NCBI GenBank assembly: GCA_050084985.1
Contig: JBITNC010000001.1
Coordinates: 90,024,001 to 90,088,000, forward strand
Reading direction: 5' to 3'
From: Nageia nagi
Taxonomy: Eukaryota; Pinophyta
DNA length: 64,000 nucleotides
A model generated the notes under the pieces. The model was not told the DNA's origin, searched no databases, and worked only from the letters and a program-made list of their open reading frames with translations. Below are positions 61,201 through 64,000 of the stretch, piece after piece (position 1 is the stretch's first letter; the number at the start of each line of letters is the position of its first letter). The position numbers were made by a program, and so were the translations under genes.

Positions 61201-62752
61201 GCAAGGGATAAAGAGATAGCCATCTTATTACAAAAGGAAAGGGATAAAGAACTAGAATTACAAAAATTATATGATAAACAAAAGCAAGATTCTATTAAAA
61301 ATTGGGTGGAACAAACTCAAAAGCAAATGAAACAACCTGATTACAAAGGAAAAGAGTTATACGGAAAAAGTATATACCAAGAACCTCCTAAAATCCCTAG
61401 TCCGTGACATCATTCACCTCTTAAAATATTGCCCCCACCACCATCAGAGTTTCCTTCTGACTATGAGTCTCACATGTCAAGATCAATCTTAGAAAAGGAT
61501 CCGCATACTTGAAGACATCATAAACACACTCAAGGTCGAAGAACTGATAAGGAATTAGAAGACTTTATGAAGGATTTTATGAATTGAGAGATGAATATTC
61601 AAGGGCTTAAGAAGTTAAACTATAAGAACATTTGTAATGAGCCTATTCATCCAAGTGTTCTGAAAAGGAAATTACCTTATAGGTTTGAACTTCCTAAAAT
61701 AGAACCATTTAAAGGAAGAGAAGATCCCAAAGAACACTTGAGAAAATTCCATTTTCTAGTTATCAGATAGCCAATGATGACTCATTGATGTTACATATGT
61801 TCCTATAATGCTCGTAGGTCAAGCTTTGGATTGGTATAATGGTTTACCTATACATAGTTTATATACATTCGAACAATTGGCTGATCAATTTCTTGAACAC
61901 TTTAGAATCAATATTAAAGAAAAATCTTCCATTACGGATCTTACAAAATTACAACAATTTTCTGATGAAACTATACAAGATTACATCTCAAGATGGCGGG
62001 CTATACTTACTAGTATGCCTTATACAATACCACAAGAGGAATTGGTTAAATTATTTAGTCAAAGTTGTCTAAGACCAATAGCTAGTGTTATCCAAATTCA
62101 ACAACATAAGACTTTTGAAGAAGCTATTGCACAGGCAGTAGTTATAGAAAGAGTTAAAATTCAAGATGAAGAATTAAAGCTTAAGAAGAAGGAATACAAG
62201 AAGGGTAATCAACATGAGAACACTAGTAAACAACCACAAAGTAATCAAATAGCTATGACAAAAGATTCTGGCCAAGCTTCAAAAATCGAAGAAAATGTTG
62301 AACCTAAGCCTAAGAGAAATTTTACCCCATTATTAGAACCATTATCTGAAATACTTAAGAAATTATGTGATAATGGTATGATTACATTACCTGAAATAAA
62401 ACTAGAGAATCCTAATGCTAAAGGGAAAAAATGGTATAGGGAGAATGAATTTTGTGCTTATCATAGACAAAAGGGACATAAGACAAATAGATGTCGAACT
62501 TTACAACATAAAATTCAAGACTTGATAGATAGTGGAAAAATAGATGTGGATAATCCAGTTGTGCCTCCAAATCAAAATTTAGGGATATATCAAAATCCCT
62601 TACCTTCACATCAGGCTAACAATGTGGTGATTATCCCAAATCAAATGAACTATACATGCAATGATAAGGATACACCATTTATAGGGACTGTAGATGATTC
62701 AATACACATGATTGGTATAGCTACAAGAGCACAACAATATCAAGATAAATAA
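61201..62752 (+). pseudogene. Gypsy gag core and zinc knuckle
   Basis: After ELPKIEPFKGREDPKEHLRK (about 61,690) and a frame break near 61,770, the gag domain is intact at 61,808-62,752: GQALDWYNGLPIHSLYTFEQ, LADQFLEHF, LQQFSDETIQDYISRWRAIL, LVKLFSQSCLRPIASVI. Next come a charged linker and the knuckle FCAYHRQKGHKTNRC (62,450-62,495), a C-x2-H-x4-H-x4-C variant, followed by LQHKIQDLIDSGKI. This domain order is that of plant Tat-type gypsy gag, which assembles the particle and binds RNA. Confidence 0.85.
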
Positions 62753-63520
62753 GATAACCCATGAAAAAATCAATCGATATCAAATCCAATTAATATACAA
62801 CCTATACCTCCTCCACAACAACCTAAGGTTTCGATAAAGGGTGCTCTTCAATGACAATTAAAGATGTCTCTGGTTAAGATGACTTTATTTGAGCTATTAC
62901 AATCAGTCTGGGAGTTATAGGGAAGCCATGAATCAAATTCTATAAGAAATTCAAGTAGATATTAGTAACCTCGATAATTTTATTTCAATAGTTGAAAGTT
63001 TGAAGATATCTCAACAACCTAGTATTACCTTTTACGAACAAAAAAAATTAAAAAATGATGGACAAGGCAGACTTGATCCACCTTTACATATAATGGGTAT
63101 AGTGGAGGGGAAATTGTTTAAAAGAATTCTGATAGATGAAGGTTCGGCTATAAATATAATCTCAAAGGCTGCATATAAAAATTTGAATCTATTAGATTTG
63201 CTTATCTTAGCTCCTTCTTTACAAATTAGGGTGTTTAATGATGCAGTGTGTTCAACTTTGGGATCAATCATGCTACTAATTACAGTAGGGGCTAAAACCA
63301 TGCAAAATTTATTACATATAATTGAAGGAAACATTATACAATACAATGTTCTTTTAGGACAGCCCATGGATTAGAGAAATGCAATGTGTCCCATCAACCT
63401 ACCATGGATGTTTAAAATACATCTACAAAGATAAAGTTCATTGTGTGTTTAGGGATCTAGATCCTTATTCACATTGTAATTTAATTTTCAATCCAAACAA
63501 AGTAACATTACCGTATCCTA
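62753..63520 (+). pseudogene. Gypsy protease
   Basis: An open piece at 63,000-63,374 has LDPPLHIMGIVEGKLFKRIL, then the active site LIDEGSAINII (63,130-63,160). The catalytic Asp and G-S are present, with Glu where relatives have Gly or Ser. LHIIEGNIIQYNVLLGQP ends the domain. A one-base frame break inside CCATGG (about 63,366) separates it from the conserved continuation MQCVPSTYHGCLKYIYKDKV. The region 62,753-62,999 is a broken linker. Confidence 0.8.
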
Positions 63521-63540
63521 ACTTATCAACCATATTAATG

Positions 63541-64000
63541 AACAAAAATACGATCAGTCTAAAGTTATGCAAGGAAAAAGTGATATAGCTATACAGGATA
63601 AAGATACTTGGGAAAAGGTTGCTAAGACTTTAGACGAAAAATATGGAGCTTCTTCATCAAAACATGTGAATGCTACATCTAATAATGATTCATCTAGTGT
63701 ATATCCAGTGAAAGTTAAATTAATGGATTTAGGGATGGGAGAATATGATGTAGATGATGTGGTATTTAATATACCATCATTACAAGAAGTGGGTAAAGCA
63801 TTTGAATCACCTAGTGTGATTGGACAAATAGTACCTTTAGGAGAGGCACCTAATCAGACAATGTTTATATATGTAGGAATAGTAGATCCGGTGTCAACAA
63901 TACCCAATCAAACATATGAAGGAAATTTCGATAATGATATGAAATATTTATCACCTTGTTCAAGAACATTTGTCTTAAACTATTTTAACAAATGTAATTG
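63541..64000 (+). CDS. Start of gypsy pol linker, open to the window end
   Basis: A frame running through NEQKYDQSKVMQGKSDIAIQ (63,541), DKDTWEKVAKTLDEKYGASS and KVKLMDLGMGEYDVDDVVFN continues to the last base with no stop, about 153 codons. In this element type an unstructured linker lies between protease and reverse transcriptase, so RT should follow just outside. No domain is recognised in the linker. The absence of stops contrasts with the gag region. Confidence 0.5.

Larger units (their letters stand above)
57280..64000 (+). mobile_element. Ty3/gypsy element, 5' part (Tat/Ogre-like)
   Basis: LTR 57,280-58,125, primer-binding site 58,129-58,146, a 1.9-kb repetitive leader, a long pre-gag/gag region, protease and the start of the pol linker, running off the window. 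It is inserted in LTR 3 of block B. The long N-terminal region before the gag core, the C-x2-H-x4-H-x4-C knuckle followed by HKIQDLIDSGKI, and the protease form (IDEGSAINI) are all seen in plant Tat/Ogre-type elements. Numerous stops show it is inactive, although the last 460 bases are open. Confidence 0.85.

Noticed and set aside
63032-63367. Minus-strand ORF of 111 codons
   Set aside because: Antisense shadow of the gypsy protease at 63,000-63,374.

Overview
This window is AT-rich (roughly two thirds A+T by eye) nuclear DNA of a plant with a large, old, retrotransposon-filled genome. I found no host gene, tRNA, rRNA or CRISPR array. Almost everything interpretable is LTR retrotransposon DNA: Ty1/copia elements primed by initiator-Met tRNA, and Ty3/gypsy elements of the plant non-chromovirus (Tat-like) type. 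There is also one plant L1-type LINE ORF1 remnant. Element type and size, heavy decay and nesting suggest a gymnosperm or another giant-genome plant; that is inference. A 100-N assembly gap sits at 35,747-35,846.

Layout. 1-4,530: a decayed minus-strand gypsy gag, then a plus-strand polypurine tract/LTR start. 4,880-20,022 (block A): about 2 kb of old element DNA, then a chain of three gypsy LTRs (minus strand, about 2.2 kb each) separated only by about 0.4 kb of leader with a primer-binding site; a minus-strand copia element lacking integrase is nested in the middle LTR. 20,023-24,780: a gag zinc-knuckle remnant, a solo copia LTR, inverted telomere-like repeats and the LINE remnant. 24,783-34,910: a minus-strand gypsy element with its 3' LTR, a 3.9-kb coiled-coil ORF after pol, integrase, RNase H, reverse transcriptase and a second RNase H upstream of RT. 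34,915-35,746: a plus-strand copia RT fragment cut by the gap. 35,847-57,279 (block B): a second copy of block A, collinear and about 6% diverged by eye in the stretch compared, carrying two later insertions: a 1,852-bp solo LTR (47,672-49,523, target repeat CTCCC) and a nearly complete 5,257-bp copia element (50,211-55,467, target repeat AAACT). 57,280-64,000: the 5' part of a plus-strand gypsy element (LTR, primer site, long repetitive leader, gag, protease, start of pol) inserted into the third LTR of block B.

Chronology from nesting: the LTR chain formed, then copia inserted (target repeat CCTCA, shared by both copies), then the block was duplicated, then block B received three more insertions. 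The most unusual feature is a run of six small hairpins with the same six-base loop but unrelated, fully paired stems (49,194-49,339) in the solo LTR. Next come bZIP-like TGACATCA arrays upstream of the TATA box in two unrelated LTR families, the LTR-leader chain, and the domain order of the minus-strand gypsy element.
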